The notes under the pieces were generated by a model that was given only the letters and a program-made list of their open reading frames with translations, did not search any database and was not told the DNA's origin. Positions 25,401-38,480 of a stretch of DNA of 64,000 nt are shown in pieces (positions within the stretch are counted from its first letter, which is position 1; each line of letters starts with the position of its first letter). Source of the DNA: Sarcocystis neurona (lineage: Eukaryota; Apicomplexa; Conoidasida; Eucoccidiorida; Sarcocystidae). Where the stretch lies: NCBI GenBank assembly GCA_000727475.1, contig KL647294.1:1716539-1780538 (forward strand), written 5' to 3'. Made by a program: the position numbers and the translations under genes.

Positions 25401-26667
25401 ACGCGTAAGTGGCAGGCACTGGCCACGCAGACAGGGGAACGATAGGCAGCTGACAGCAGACAGACGGAGAACAGGTGCTACTGGCGGAGGCACTCCAAGA
25501 AGAACTACTGTTGCAGCGCCAGGCAGCATCTCCTTTGCGGCTGGCCGCTGCCGCATGTGTGACTGAGGAGTCAGCCTGAACTAAGGCGTTTGCAATTGAA
25601 AGCGGAGCCCGCAGCTCAGAAGGGCTCCGCGGGAGCTGCCGCTGCTGCTGCGCTCGAAGGACCACGTCCCGGGACAGACCCACAGAGGTAGGCAGAAGGA
25701 GCTCCTCAACAGGTGGCGGTTTTGGCTGCACCTGCTGCTCGTCCGCATCCATGACACAAACCTGGTGGTGATCCTGCTCACCAGCAGCATTCGTTGCTGT
25801 CGGCTGCCTTGTCGGCGTGTCTGGAACAGCGCTCTCTGTCGCCTCCGGCATGCCCTGAGCTTTCAGAACCCTGCATTCCGCATTATACCTGCAAACGCGC
25901 GCGCGACAAGTCGCAGCATATTCTTCTGCTGGATGCATGCCACTCGAACAGCTTAGCGTCGGAGAAGGGGCGCAGCAGGAGCCACAGCCTAGCAATGCAA
26001 CCGGAGATACTTCACACCATTTCAAGAGCGAAGTGTCACTTTCAAGGGAGCCGGTGCTCCCGCCAGTCGCTGCGTTGTCGGTGCTGCTGTGGCTGCCGCA
26101 GATGTCGCAGCTGCTGCAAGCGCTGATCAGGCAGCAGACACCATCCATCTGGAGAGAGCTACTGCGGACAGATTGGGGAGTTGAGGACGCTGCAGGTGAA
26201 GGTGTGGACACTGTGGTGGATCTGCAGCTGTCTCCTAGCGAAGTGAAAGGAAACACGTTGTTGCCAACATTTTCTGTGCCGCCGTGGCTGTTGCGCCTGC
26301 TACTGCTTTCGACATTGCTGTTACAGTGGTAGCTGCTGCACGTGTCGTTGCTGTCGTTGATGATTCTGCTTATGCTGCCGTTGACGCTGCTGTCGTCGGA
26401 CATGTCGCTGTTGCTGTTGCTGCTGCTGCAGTCGTTACTGTTGGCGCCGCCGTTGTTTCGTTCGAAGCTCTTCTGCTTGCCGTGAAGAAGGCACTCTCCA
26501 CCACATTTACTCAGAGAGGGGCTGCTGTCTGGTGGGTTTGGAGAGATGTCGCTATCTGACAAGGTCCTCACGTCTTTGACTACTAGTGGGAGGCGGGGTC
26601 GCTCTACATTGTCACGCGATGTGCTCGCCTCCGTCGTATCGCCCTCGCTAACGGCGCTGCCCCGCAT
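19413..26667 (-). CDS. Large low-complexity protein, four exons, 2,142 residues
   Basis: Proposed exons are 26667-24441, 23935-23888, 23764-23601 and 23402-19413, with GTGAGT, GTAAGT and GTGAGT donors and AG acceptors. Phases 1, 1 and 0 match at all three junctions, and the summed length is exactly 2,143 codons. Exon 1 is Ser/Asn/Thr-rich with scattered Cys and a Gln run. Exon 4 is Ala/Ser/Gln/Pro-rich and ends DKGRASIKSRIAK before the stop. The two short middle exons encode the only clearly hydrophobic part: VAAALVACGFTWMAR (residues 744-758) and TIVTLTLANLLFMS (about 764-777), followed by a Cys-containing segment. This could be a membrane hairpin or a buried helical pair. No family is recognised. 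The ATG at 26667 is not certain, because the frame stays open upstream to about 26905 and the gene may continue into the 26.8-28.0 kb region. Confidence 0.6.
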
Positions 26668-26822
26668 GTTGATTGTCGGGCAGCTGCTGCACTTTGCGCC
26701 GCTGGGGTCTACCCTGCCGCCATCCCCAGGGTTTTCAACGTTCTTCGCGCTACAACAGCCGTACCTGTTGCAGGCTCTAGCGTTCCCTACAAAGCCGTGA
26801 CAGGGAATGTGACTCTCTCCCT

Positions 26823-27991
26823 TCAGTAGGTGACGTGAGGTTGGGGAATCCCAGCAAGCCCCTCTCCAGCGTCCTGTGATGTTGCTGCTGGGTGCTCAGT
26901 TTCAGCACCTGGAGCTGCAGCGGCAGGATTCGAGGCTGCAGCCGTCGAAGCTGCTAACGCAGCGGCTGCAGGTGCACCAGCAGCATGCAGAACTGCCACA
27001 GGGCCGGCCGCAATTGTTCCACCAACAGTTGCACCAGCAGCATTTAAACCTGTAAGCGCAGTGGTTGCAGCCTCAGGAACTTTGAGCGCAGCGTGTGCAA
27101 GCTGCAGCGTTTGCAACTGGAACACGCGCAGGATAGGGTGGAACGGTTACATCAACACCTATCACAAATTTTCTACCTGTGGATGCGACTGCACCGGCAG
27201 GGTTCGGAACTTTCACAGGAGCGGTTGATTTTTGCAGCAGTACCCTTTGAAACTGCAGCAGCGCCGAACGATGTTTTAACATCACTTACTGTGGAACTGT
27301 CTGCGGGAAACACGGCGAACTGATCCGAATACACAATGGTCTTGGAAGCGGAAAAAAGACGTGTACCTGTGCTAGAAGTGTCATCCACTCTGACCGCACG
27401 CTCTGCTGCTACTGATTGGGTGTCAATGCATTGCGTCCCCTCCTTAACCGGTCGAGTTTGCCACTGTCGTGAAGACTTTGTGGTTCTCGTGCCGCCTGCA
27501 GGGCCCCCGTGTTGGCTCCTTTTGTCTAACAAGTCTTGGCCAGTTGGTTCGTGAGCCGCTGGTTGTGCAGCTTGGGCTGCTGCGTCTTGCCTCTCACGTG
27601 CCTCCGTACGTGCTGCTGCTGGTGTTGTTCCCGCTACGAATATTTGCAGCGGGGGGGGATCAGGACTTGCAACTTGCGGCTGGCGCACGTCTGGTGGCGA
27701 TCGTTGCCCTACAAGTGCTTCCTCTGTAGGTACACTTTCATAATGGAATCCATCTGCACCTTCTTCAGCTTGACTTGGGGCGCCATTGCGAGCAGACCGC
27801 AGGTGTGTTGTAGATTCCGGCTGCACACCGCGTCGGTGCGGCTGAGGAGGTGTAGTGTTTGTATTCGTTCCAGCTAACGGGTGACAGCTTTCAAAACTTC
27901 GACATGTGGGCGCTGAGGAGCAGGATGGACAATCACCGGGCTTAACCGCAAGAAAAGACACGGCGGATAGTACAGGCGGCCCGTGCAACAT
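26823..27991 (-). CDS. Ala/Pro-rich coding region, own gene or 5' part of its neighbour
   Basis: The ATG at 27991 opens a 234-codon frame that ends at 27290 before a GTAAGT donor. An acceptor (TGTTCCAG) before 27116 joins in phase 0 to a 97-codon Ala-rich frame ending in TGA at 26823, predicting 331 residues. The first exon is Pro/Thr/Gln-rich and polar. The second contains AALAASTAAASNPAAAAPG and no charged core, so it is probably disordered. The stop lies only 155 bases before the ATG of the 2,142-residue protein, very short for a separate gene. The neighbour's reading frame is open through this gap, so a different splice could fuse the two. Function is unknown. Confidence 0.35.
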
Positions 27992-30900
27992 CGCCAGCTA
28001 ATCCCCCTCCGGAGGCGACACACGCTCTTTGTGATTTCCGCCTGTCGATCTGCTGCTCGGAAGCAAGTGGCAGGTTGTTTGGAGGGCATTATGCCCTCCC
28101 TCAGCAGCATTCGCATCAACGCCCGCTCCAGTAGCAGCGATGGCTGTGCTGTGGGGTCTCCCGCTGCCGCACTGTTCCTCAGTGGTGTTCTCGAAGATGG
28201 TGCGCGCCGGTACGAGTAGGGACAGAGCGCGAGACGCACGGAAAAACTGTGTGTGCTGCTCTCGCGCCTCTTCGATTCCTCACTCCCAGTGGTATTGCCG
28301 TAGCCGCGAACGTGTTAGCCGTGGCAGATGTGCCGTTAAATAGACTGTGTCTGCTGCTGCCTTCAATCGCTGTTATCATCCGGGCCGATGTACCACCCGA
28401 AGGACTAAGAGCAGGGTAACTCCAAGATGGAGGTGACGCACGCATACCTTGACAAATGCTAAACACACAAATGGCGCAACCCCTCCTTGTAGCAGTTAAA
28501 GCAGCGGTGCGTGGAGTCACTCCATAACAAGCAGCGACTGCGCTGGTACGTACCACTCCACGCAACTACGACAGATGAGCAGCTGCGGAGCGTCGAACTG
28601 GTAGTGACGGTGCGATAGTGACCCTGCAACGAACGTTAACATCCACAGAGAAAGAAGCGTCGCCGCAGTGCGCGTCGCGTCTCTTAGTCCTTTGAGTTGC
28701 AACACAGAGACTAGCACTATCTGCGGTGGAAGCCACGTCGCTTAGATTCGCGGACGGCGTGGGGACGTCGGGGAGCGACACCAGCGACAGCGGCGACAGC
28801 CCTAGCAACATCACCCTACGCAAACGCTGCTGCAAGGTACGTGTGCGGACAAGTACTTGAATTTCAGCGGGGGAAAAACGAAGAGCAAAAGCTGCAAGAG
28901 GGCGTACATTTGCTCAGTGGTGCGTCTGATCTACAACAACAGGTAAGTACCGTGCACAACGGAACTGAAGTGCCGTGCTCTCCTTGTATAGCATCGAATC
29001 GACTGCGTCTTCTACACTTAACGTCATTGCCACGATGATTACCCTGATGCTACGGCCACTGCTGCTGGCACTACTGCCGCTTGGGGTGCTGGTGCAGCAG
29101 CTGCTGCTGCTCGTGGTGCTGTTGTTGCTGTCCCGGTGTGATCCTGCTCTCGCGCGAGCATAGCGGTACTACCGGCGCGATATGCAGGACGGAGAGTTGT
29201 GCTCCGATAGGCCAACCCAGCCCTTCAACTCCGTTGTAGGTGTGCTCTGCGCAGCCCGACATCACGTCGCAACTTCTCGTCGGTGAATCGCCGCTGGTTT
29301 CCGTCGACACTGCCGCTTGTCGTCTCTGTGCCGCTGGCACTCGCTGTGCTGCTGGCGGTGCTCCTGTAGGGTGGCCACTTCGCTAATCCATCCGCGCACC
29401 TGCGGTATTCGGGGCTGCCGTGGTTACGTGAGAACCCCAAACGCCACCCTTCGCGATTAGCATACTTAAATGACCAACGCCAGTCACACGAGGAAAACAA
29501 AGTCAAAATCCGCGGCAACAGTGTTGCAGCAAGTCGGATGCGCGCTTGCGCGATGTTCCTTGCCCTGTCTGTGGGGCGGACCGAGCCAAAACTACGCGCA
29601 CACCCAAAGACAGTCTCCCCAGTGCTGCTGCTCCTGTGCATCCCAGTTAAATCTTTTCCCCTTGCCAACGTTTGCGTCGTGCGACGAGCGTGTGTATGCA
29701 CCTAGCCGTTCAACATCTTTCCGGCAGGTGCACCACGTACGAAAGTTTTCCAGAGAAAAACTGGGGCGAGACGGCGATGAGCGGTGTGCTTGGCGCTGTC
29801 TCCTCCTCTGCCCGCCCAGTCAATATCAGGGACCGCTGCGCTGTCACGGTCAAATTACACACGCACTTATGCTCACTGGGGGCTTCGTTAATAGTCTCGC
29901 ATACGTTGTGTGTGTGCACGTATTCGCATGCGTGTATATACATGTAGAGATGTTCATCGGCCTGTGAAAGGTAAAATGTACTCGATGTATAAGGTTAAGA
30001 GCGCACAGTTGTCTGCGCTTGATGCGGCGTCATGAGACGATCCAGTAGTCACACTGGAGAACGCCATGCGTGCGTCTAAGCGGAATGTCGTGTTCACGTT
30101 GGAACCGGCTGCAGCAGGGGGGACAACTTTTGTAATATGTGCTCCCACATACATTACTCACCGCTCTCTTGAAAGGCGTAGCGTGTGAATCTGTCTGAGC
30201 GACCCTTGTAGAACACCTGCGCCACAAGGGCTACGTTTCACCAGTGTCGAATGCCTGCGCGCGTCCTCAAAGCAGTTTCCTCACTCTAGTACACGGGTGC
30301 AAAGGCTTATATCAAGAGCATTACCCTCTCCATTTGACGTTTAACCTCGCTTCAGTAATTTCTTCTACTTATCTTCTTTCGACCCTCCAACTCATTCTGC
30401 AACGACTGACTCCACGCCACTCCCTCCACACATGCAGAAAGTGTTTAACGCCGGGAAGACATTCAATGATGCGAGTGCATCAGTTCCTTAGAGTCTGCAG
30501 AGACATGACTGCTGCTTATTCTCCCACCCCTTGGGGCAGCACTGCCCCATCATTGCGCACTGTAGTGGAGAGCGCGCTTCACCTTGACGTGCCTGCGCGC
30601 CAAGGTTGCGACTTTCGTACATTGTACCCTTGAAGGCAGCATACGTATTAAAGTCTACATTTGTACCAGTGAAATGCCCGTACTTGCCGCAAAGCTTGTC
30701 AACTCCTTGGTATACTCGTCGTCTTGCCGACGAGTTTTCTCTGGCACAACGATGGATGCACTTCCGTTTACGCCTACAAGTAGTTACGCTCACCGCACCT
30801 CAGTTACCGCTTGCGCTGGCCTTCCTACAGGCCCGTTTCTTGCTACAACTTTCCACTGTCCTCGCGGCCACTCGCGCTTACCGTGGCGCTACATCGGTTG

Positions 30901-33900
30901 TAGTGCGTCGCAGATGATCTGCGCGTGTTGGTAAGGCTGTCGCGCAGGCAGACCCTGCACAGAGCCGTCGCACACCGTCTGGCACTGCCGGTTATCGGCG
31001 GCCACTGGCGTGGAAGCATGAAGAAATATAGTGGCTAAATTACATCTTTCACTCTATCGAGTACGGGAGTATCGATGGACACGGACACGGACTGTGCAAA
31101 GGACTCAAAACAACAATGAGCCTCGGTGCTGGACGCAGCTTTCGCTCAGTGGAAACGCTCGCGCATCCAGCTACGCATAAAATTCTCGATAAGCAGGACT
31201 GTAATTGCTGTCCATGGAGGACGAATTTCAGTTGGAAGTGACGACGTTCCCGCTTGTAGCACACAGGAGTGCATTCAAGAGAAGATGTTTCATCTGCGAA
31301 TATGTTAGTTATGGTCTTTGGCCGACAGCACAACGCATAGCGGCACCAAGTGTCCAGAAGGGCTACTGTCACCAGCTCTCGCGAGTACGGGCCCCGCGCC
31401 CGTGACTGTAACGAGTGCTGTAGAGAGTGAACTGTTAGGTTTGCTCTGTTCTTCGACAGAGTATAGCAGCCTGTGACAATTGTTCACGCCTATAAGAGAA
31501 GCAGAGCCAAAAACAATGGACACCAGTCCAAGAAAAGGAGAGACAGCACAGTGACGGAGATTATCAACAGAGAAGAAACAGTCGAGGAAGCCGCAATAAC
31601 TCAAGAAAAAACCACAGCGCATTAACGGAGACGACTAGGAAAAAAAAGTCGAATAAGCTGCAGCACAGGAAGGGGGAGCTGCAGCGGATTCTAGAAGCGA
31701 AGATTCTTCTACGACTGTCCAACCTTTAGATATAATAGATTCGACCAAATCAGATGTGTACAGCACATGACACTTCACGAGTGCAGTAACTTGAGGCGAA
31801 CACACGTTGAGACATCTTCAGTTGAATTCCTGTTCTTTAAGAATCACTGTGATGACTCAGGCCGCCGTGGAGAACACGTCAGAGAGACACTATCATTGAG
31901 CTAATCTGTAACGACTAAAAGTATTCTATTTTCTGTCAAATTCTTATTCGAGTGCAGGTTCGAGTGACGTCTACTGGTACGTAGGGCTAAGAAATGAGAC
32001 AGCTTATCTTCACCCTTTTAGTCTTTGTATTCCAGCTCCTGCATGTACGCAGCGTGCAAAAAGAAGAGCTGCAACGAACGATGGGGGTATGGACCCAGCG
32101 ACTTGGGAGCCACTTTGTACGCCGACGGAGCCAGAAGCGAATTGTACAGCTACAGCTTTTCACACAAACAAAATGCCTCGTCGTTTAAGCCCCTAGACCA
32201 GTCGGGATGGATACGAATCGCCGAAGTACAGGCAGTAGTCCTCCGGTAGGGCAGGTCCGTCAGACAATCACAGATACTAACTCTCCTGTAGGACAGCTTG
32301 TGCAGATGGGAACAGGACTGTCGAGAGTACTTGATATTAAGCGCCAACGTAGCACGTACTGAAAACAAGGCATCACAGGGAAGTCCACCACATTTGTGTG
32401 CCGTCCTTCCTGTAACCTTTTCAGACCTTGAGAGAAAAAGAGTGAAAGGGTTTTAGAAGCATAGCGGAAATCTCAATGGATACAGACTGCCCTTGCAAGT
32501 TGACCCTGAAGGTTGAACGAGCAGGCGCATGTCCTACTGCGCAAGCCCACCCTACAGAGGTACCCCGATTATTGGTCAGACAAGAAGAGAAGGGTTTGGT
32601 TTTGGTGCGCTGCTAATATCAGGAAGGAAGACATAAAAGAAGTGGAGCAGAGTTCTACGCACTGTCTTCCATTAGAAATACTACAGTTTCTCCCCTTGTC
32701 GCCGCAGGCGTGCGCCGCCAGCGGACTGAACCAGAGGATGGTTCGCAACACCCCAGAAGAGTGATGCCGCATTGAAGAAAAACAAATGCCGAGAGGACGC
32801 GAAGATTAAAAGAAGAAAAAGAGTCGGCACAAGGGTACAAACAGATCAGGGTCACTCTGCCCTGGATAAAGGCGCACTCGGACAGCTTGTGACTGAGAAA
32901 ATACACTATAGAGTGTCCAAATTGGGGATATACGTCTCAGGCTCTTTGTGGCGTGCGTATTGCCCCCTGAGTGCGCTGTGCGCTTCCAGGATTCCACGTG
33001 CCAGACAACGCTAGTTAGTGGTGTCTATATCGTCTGTGTCGGCAGAGTACAGCAGCGCGTTCACCAGACATTCTTACGGCTCCTCTTCACCAGTGTGAAT
33101 ACCTTTACAAGACTTCAGGGCACCACCTCGTCATCAGTGTATTTCTGCGGCGTACTGTTCTTGGACAACACGTCGACCCTCGCGATGCTATTGGAGGGGT
33201 ACACCTTGGCAGTCTTACCTTTATTCAGGAACGAGCGGCATGTCTCGCGTCGGAAGGACAGTCAGTACACAAGGGAGGAGGCATACGCAGGTACAATTAG
33301 TTTCCTCTACCTTCCTTCTCTACCTGCATACTGCGGCTCCCAACATTTCCCGTATAGATACGAAGATGCCACACTTCCAACACAGATAGTCACAAAGCTG
33401 CGTATACCGCTGTCGCCCGTAGAAGTGGAAGGTGACGGCGAGAGACAGGGGTATGAGTGCGGAAGAGAGTAGGCAGCAAATGGCTGTGCGAGTGGGATAG
33501 AGACGGTCACAAAAGCACTGGGTGAGATGGGCATAAATGGGCTGTGTGATTGTGGAAGAGAGGAGGACAAAAAGGCTGTGTCCACTACTGCGCTATGAAG
33601 CGGGGTACGGCTGTTCATTTCTAGTATATCCTGCGTCCGGACAGCCGTGCCTCGGTCGTGTCGTTCTCGGTGCCGTACGAAGGTATAGGCTACGTCCTCT
33701 GCTACACACCTAGTGCCATAGCTTCGGCCTGGGGATTACGGACTTCATATGTGGCAGGTAAGACACACGCTCTTCAGGAATGTCTGCTCGTGAGTGTTCG
33801 GTCTGCTCTCGTGGCGTGCAACCACCCACCATTGTTCCTGCTCACGGTAACAACGCTGCCGTGACACCACGTACACTTTATTGGCCCGTAGGCGTTCACA

Positions 33901-35864
33901 TCGTACACTTCCTTCTTAAACCGAGACACGAATAACGCAAGTCTACGGAAAAATGCACGACACTGTTAGAACAGTGCTTCTCCGCTTTCGCTGCTGGACA
34001 AATGTAAACTGCAAGAATGGCGCATGCTTTGGGGTCTGAAAGTACTGTACTTTTCACTGCGGTAGACACTAATATAAGTTATACCATGCAAACGTACTCC
34101 CTCCGATATTGTTTCTTCTTGTTTCGTGGAAGAGTTGCTTCTGGCTCCAACACAATGAAAGGGGGGAGTATCTACATTGAGTATTTGACTCTGCCGCCAA
34201 GAACTATGTCCGAGAACTCTGACGGAGAAAAAGAAGCAATTCACCTTGTGATCAGCAAGAGTCATCTTCACATATTGTGTCTGCGTGGTTGCGGACAGAT
34301 GGCTGCAGAACAAAACCAGCCGCGAATCTCATTTTGGATTACTGCGGTGCAGAACCTGGAGAAACGAAAGACCGACCAATTGTTTACCGATAGACTGCCA
34401 TACACGTACAAAGACGGCGACCGGAGTTTCCGCTGGCCGCGCGACGAACAGCAGCTGGTTTCTTCGTTTTACAGCTTTAGAATCAGGCTTGCGTCTCCGT
34501 CGCTCGACCACACATTACGCAGCTCCCCAGCACCTTCTTCCTTCTCTTTTGTTAAGAAGTAGGTTTTACAGCAGATTGCGAGGTTGGTAACCCTTTCCTT
34601 ACCGGACTCTCCCACGAACTGACATCATCTGTTCGACCTTTCCGGATCCACTTGACCTCACACGGGCTGTTCAGTTGGACCGGAATTTGAGGGTCATTGC
34701 CGACTTTGAAAAGTTACTTGCGCTGACCTTTTCTCGTCGTGCAGCCCTCCGCAGTATTCAGTGGAATGCGTGCGTGTGTGCAGTCGTTCGCCTGCCACCA
34801 CGACAGTGCGCATGCTTCCCTGGCTCTTGAACTTGAGCACGTACGTTCCTGAGCACCTTCCTGTAGGACCCTCGCTCCACCGTAGCAGCCTCCTGCAAGC
34901 CTTATTTGCGACCCCACGTACAGCTCATGATAGGTGGCTTTGGAGATTGAGATCATCTTCGTGACTGTCCAAGAAGTATCTCAGTCCACTCAAAAGACAA
35001 AGTTTCCACTGTGACACAGCCGACCCCACGTGAATGTGGATCGATTTTCAGAGACCGCTACATTTGTTTACAGTTGCTTCGCGTTCCAGAAATAGGCTTG
35101 TGGTTTCCCCAGCAGGGATAACTGGTGCATTTTCCTTTACATGCAGCTGCTTCGCAGTAGAAGAGACGTCGTAGTTAAGGAGGAAGGACCACCCACGTAG
35201 GGACCTCTCCCCCACGAAACCTTGTACGATAAAGCCACGCGTAGAAGAGCGTTTTAACGTCGGCGGCCTAACTAAAGCTCACACGGCTATCTCCATGCGC
35301 ATACGTTGAACGCCTATGGGAATACAAAGGTAGCTGAGCGGGTGAACTCTGTCAACAGGGTAACCAGCTAATGCACCGGCAGCCGCAGAAGGAATTTTTA
35401 TGCAGCAACTGGAAAAATACATCGGCGATAGCACAATGGCTAATGGCGAAATGAAGGAGGACAAAGGAGAGCACAGAGAAACCGAAGAAGCGGCGCCAGC
35501 ACCACCAGCACCAGTCTCCCATGAACAGGAAATGCGCAGTAGGCAAAGCTAACTTAACCGGTGATGCTTTGTCAGTTCGAACTGAACTGGTAGCGGGAAC
35601 AGAAGCCTGTGGTGTGAACATCTAATTGTGCATAGACGTGAATATTCGATGGCATGCTGAAGTACGTCGCTGCTCGGACGTGCATGTATGATTGCTTCTT
35701 GGCATATGGATAACTACTACACTAAGTGCACTTAACAAAATAGTCATATTTATAACAGTTGAGCTAGGACTTGGTAAACAGATTCCTTCTACCTTCCCGT
35801 TCGCAGTGTCCCTTCTTTTCTCTTTTGTGTACATGAATGCGAAGACCCACTTTAGGTTTGTCGA

Positions 35865-35901
<37 letters not shown>

Positions 35902-37120
35902 CATGTATGTATGTATGTATGTATATGTGTGTATGTATGTGGGTATGTGTGTATGTATGTATATATGTGTGTATGTATGTATATATGTGTGTGTATGTAC
36001 GTGTGTATGTCTCAGTGTATGCATGTGTGTGTGTGTGTGTGTGTGGATGTCATCAGTGTGGCACTATCCGTCTACCACACTGTATCCAAAAAGCTGCACT
36101 TTTCCCTCGCATACATGCTCGTCGCTACCTTTGACAGCACCCGTTCGTTTTACCTACCTTTTTTCATGTGCAACTGCAAAAGTACATCGGCACCTCACGG
36201 CTACTTGGCAATTTTGAGTGAACGCTCACCAACAACAGCATTCCGAACAACCGCCTGTGAAATCACTGTTACTTAATGTTACACTGCGTTTTACGCTTGC
36301 ATTCACTCGTAAAATGCAGACGCTTCGTTTCTGCCTACTCTAATTTTCCACTCATCATCCCGTCCGCGTACCTACCCCCCGTCGAGTACTGGCACCGCTG
36401 TAAGTGCGCGCGTCCTAAAAACTGCCGCTGCTGTGTATTTACGCATGCCCACTCAACAGCATGTACGGCGTGTGAACGTCTTACGAAAGTATCATAGCAC
36501 TGGGTCGCCGCTGACAGTGAACACGAAAATGGGCACGTGTAGCTCAAGTGAGGACTTGGGTTGTTGTCGCGCCGGCGATGAGTACTGACTCGACGTGGCA
36601 ACGCCAACCAACTACTTGAGTCCCCCTTACGTTCCACTATTCTCAGAGGACGGGCTCCATCAGGTGAGAATGACCTCCATTTTTGAAGCCTTCAAGCTTA
36701 GGTTTCAACAAAAGCGGCGAAGGAAAAAACAGGAAAGGTACTATCGCGCCGCCTCAGCATTGCCGAAGCTGCGTTCAGGTAGAAAAATACAACAGCAGCA
36801 GGTCACATGCTGGCAATATACAGGTGACTGCTATTCCGTCCGCAGTAAAGTCCTGCTTGCGCTAATTCAGATTCCACGGTCCTCACCTTCAAAAGCACGA
36901 ACCACAGGACACGGTTACAGCTGACAACCTCGACGTACGTTGCACGATAATGCAATCCGACGAGCCCCGCCCTAGTTCGCCATTTTTCTGCTGCCCCGAT
37001 CAGTAGTAACGCCACTTTCTCCCAGTCGCTGCAGCAGTGCTTCTAAGTTTAGCGACTGGAAGCAGCGCCGAACAAGCTTAAGCACTACGGTGGACCTCGA
37101 GCTGTGCTGTTTCTCAGGTG
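27992..37120. other. Long interval with exon-like fragments, no resolved gene
   Basis: Here the sequence changes from triplet-rich to repeat-poor. Candidate pieces include a minus frame from 28814 (MLLGLSPLSLVSLPDV), a plus frame 32034-32247 after TTTGTATTCCAG (YADGARSELYSYSFSH) and a plus frame 34017-34562 (YTYKDGDRSFRWPRDEQQ). A plus stretch at 34680-34750 (ADFEKLLALTFSRR) also reads like protein, as does a plus frame ending at 36662 before GTGAGA (FSEDGLHQ). I could not join any two of these in phase with confidence or recognise a domain. They suggest one or more plus-strand genes at 31.9-37 kb. Confidence 0.3.
35863..36048. repeat. TG/TGTA microsatellite
   Basis: A GT run passes into TGTA repeats interrupted by TATA and CGTG, then ends in another GT run. 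The Cys/Val/Tyr-rich and His/Thr-rich open frames over it are by-products. Confidence 0.9.
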
Positions 37121-38480
37121 TCATACGTCATAATATATCGGCTTAACCGAGCTACGCTTCGCCTTCTTTAAGCGCATGTTGTTCAGCTTGATAAGATTCT
37201 TCGTGTGTAGTCGAGAGAATCGCATGTATTCTTGCAGCGTAGCATTTTCGATTCCCTGAGCGCACGCATCCGCCAATGAGGACAGCAGCAGCATCGATCC
37301 TCCCGCTGCAACCTGCGGCATACTCGTCGGAGCAGCTGGGGAGATACGCAGGCAGTTACAACTGTCAGGGATACCCGAGAGCCACTCTGTACGAGCTGTT
37401 GCGGCCGAAACATCTGTTACAGTCAGAGTGGGCCTATCAGCCTCAGTGGCAGCGTAAACCGGTGCACCATCACCAGCACCAGAGGCATCGAAGCGGAGCA
37501 CGGGCTTTTCGTTTCTCCCTCCGTCAGTGCGTGCGGCTACTTTGAAACTCAAGCAGGAGGCATGAGTGCTTGCGAACACATATCAGCACGCGTCTAGCTC
37601 CACCCCACAAGGGCGCATGATTCGCAACACGTGTAAGCTAGCGGTGGGCACGCTATCTGTAACAAAACTGTCGCAACAACCAGCGACGCAAAGGAAGATA
37701 GTAGGATTCCGCATCCCAGACGCCTACCTGCGGAGGCAGTGATCAGAAGGGGCGAACCGTGCAAGCTCACAACTGCGAAATGCCAGAAGCATTGGCCGTA
37801 ACATGGCGATGGCCAGACATACCAAGTAACAAGAGAGATCGCTGACAGTGATACCTGCCGCGAACTCTTGCCTAGCTTACCACCCCGTACAGAAATGTAA
37901 AGGCCAGCTCCCCGTAAGATTTTTCTGGTTGTCCTAATGTCAGCAGCCAGGCAGGATACGCGTCATAGGAGAGTAGCGTGTGGTCCTCTCGGACATTCTT
38001 GTAAATGTTGAAGATGTGGCCTGTACCAGCTGCCGCTCCTGCTGTTCGACTGGTGTCCGGTGTCTTCCCGCCAGCAGCACTCGCACCGGTAGCCTTTCGT
38101 TTGGGTGCGTAGCGAATAGGTGAAAAATGCAGGAGTTGCAGTGGTATTGGTTGGAGGTCTTTCCGCGTCTCCTCGACCTGGATTTCGAAGTCTGTTGAAT
38201 TTGAGTGCCTTTCCTGTTGTGCGTAGTCCTGCCACTCGTGTAGCCTTTGTGGCTGTCGCTTCGCTGGCTGGTGCTCTGCTTGGGGTCGTCGTCGAGGCGG
38301 TAGCGAGAGTTCATTACTGCGCGGATACAACGGAGCAGCATGCTCTAAAATAGCTACCGCGCAACATTTAGTGGGAGGCAGCAGCTGCACCCCGTGCTGC
38401 AGAGCACGTTTCTTCATGACATATTTACATGTGAGTACTGCATCGAAAGCACTTGTAGCCCAAAGCGGCGGGAACGCCAT
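37121..38480 (-). CDS. Mitochondrial ribosomal protein mL54 (L37 family)
   Basis: This protein belongs to the large subunit of the mitochondrial ribosome. Proposed exons are 38480-37881 and 37255-37121, joined in phase 0 with a GTAAGC donor, predicting 244 residues. The family signature lies across the junction: HIFNIYKNVREDHTLLSYDAY, then PAWLLTLGQPEKSYGEL (the conserved YPxWL motif), followed by YMRFSRLHTKNLIKLNNMR and a basic tail KKAKRSS, matching the helical Arg/Lys/Asn-rich C-terminus of MRPL54/MRPL37. The N-terminal 120 residues are Gln/Arg-rich and not conserved. A different ATG in another frame (38341, MLLRCIRAVMNSRYRL) looks more like a mitochondrial presequence, so the 5' end may use another exon. 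The second exon could also start further upstream, since its frame is open to 37579. The family call is fairly strong, the exact model less so. Confidence 0.65.

Noticed and set aside
28566..28835. Secreted-protein-like minus frame (MLLGLSPLSLVSLPDV)
   Set aside because: The frame ends without a donor that leads to a supported exon, and the hydrophobic start is short. It is kept only as a fragment in the interval note.
31994..32188. ATG frame with a signal-peptide-like N-terminus (MRQLIFTLLVFVFQLL)
   Set aside because: The hydrophobic residues come from a pyrimidine-rich tract that ends in TATTCCAG. It reads better as a 3' splice site for the frame that follows.
35764..36276. Long frames of Cys/Val/Tyr and of His/Thr over the TG/TGTA tract
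   Set aside because: Dinucleotide and tetranucleotide repeats lack stops in several frames, and no gene features flank them.
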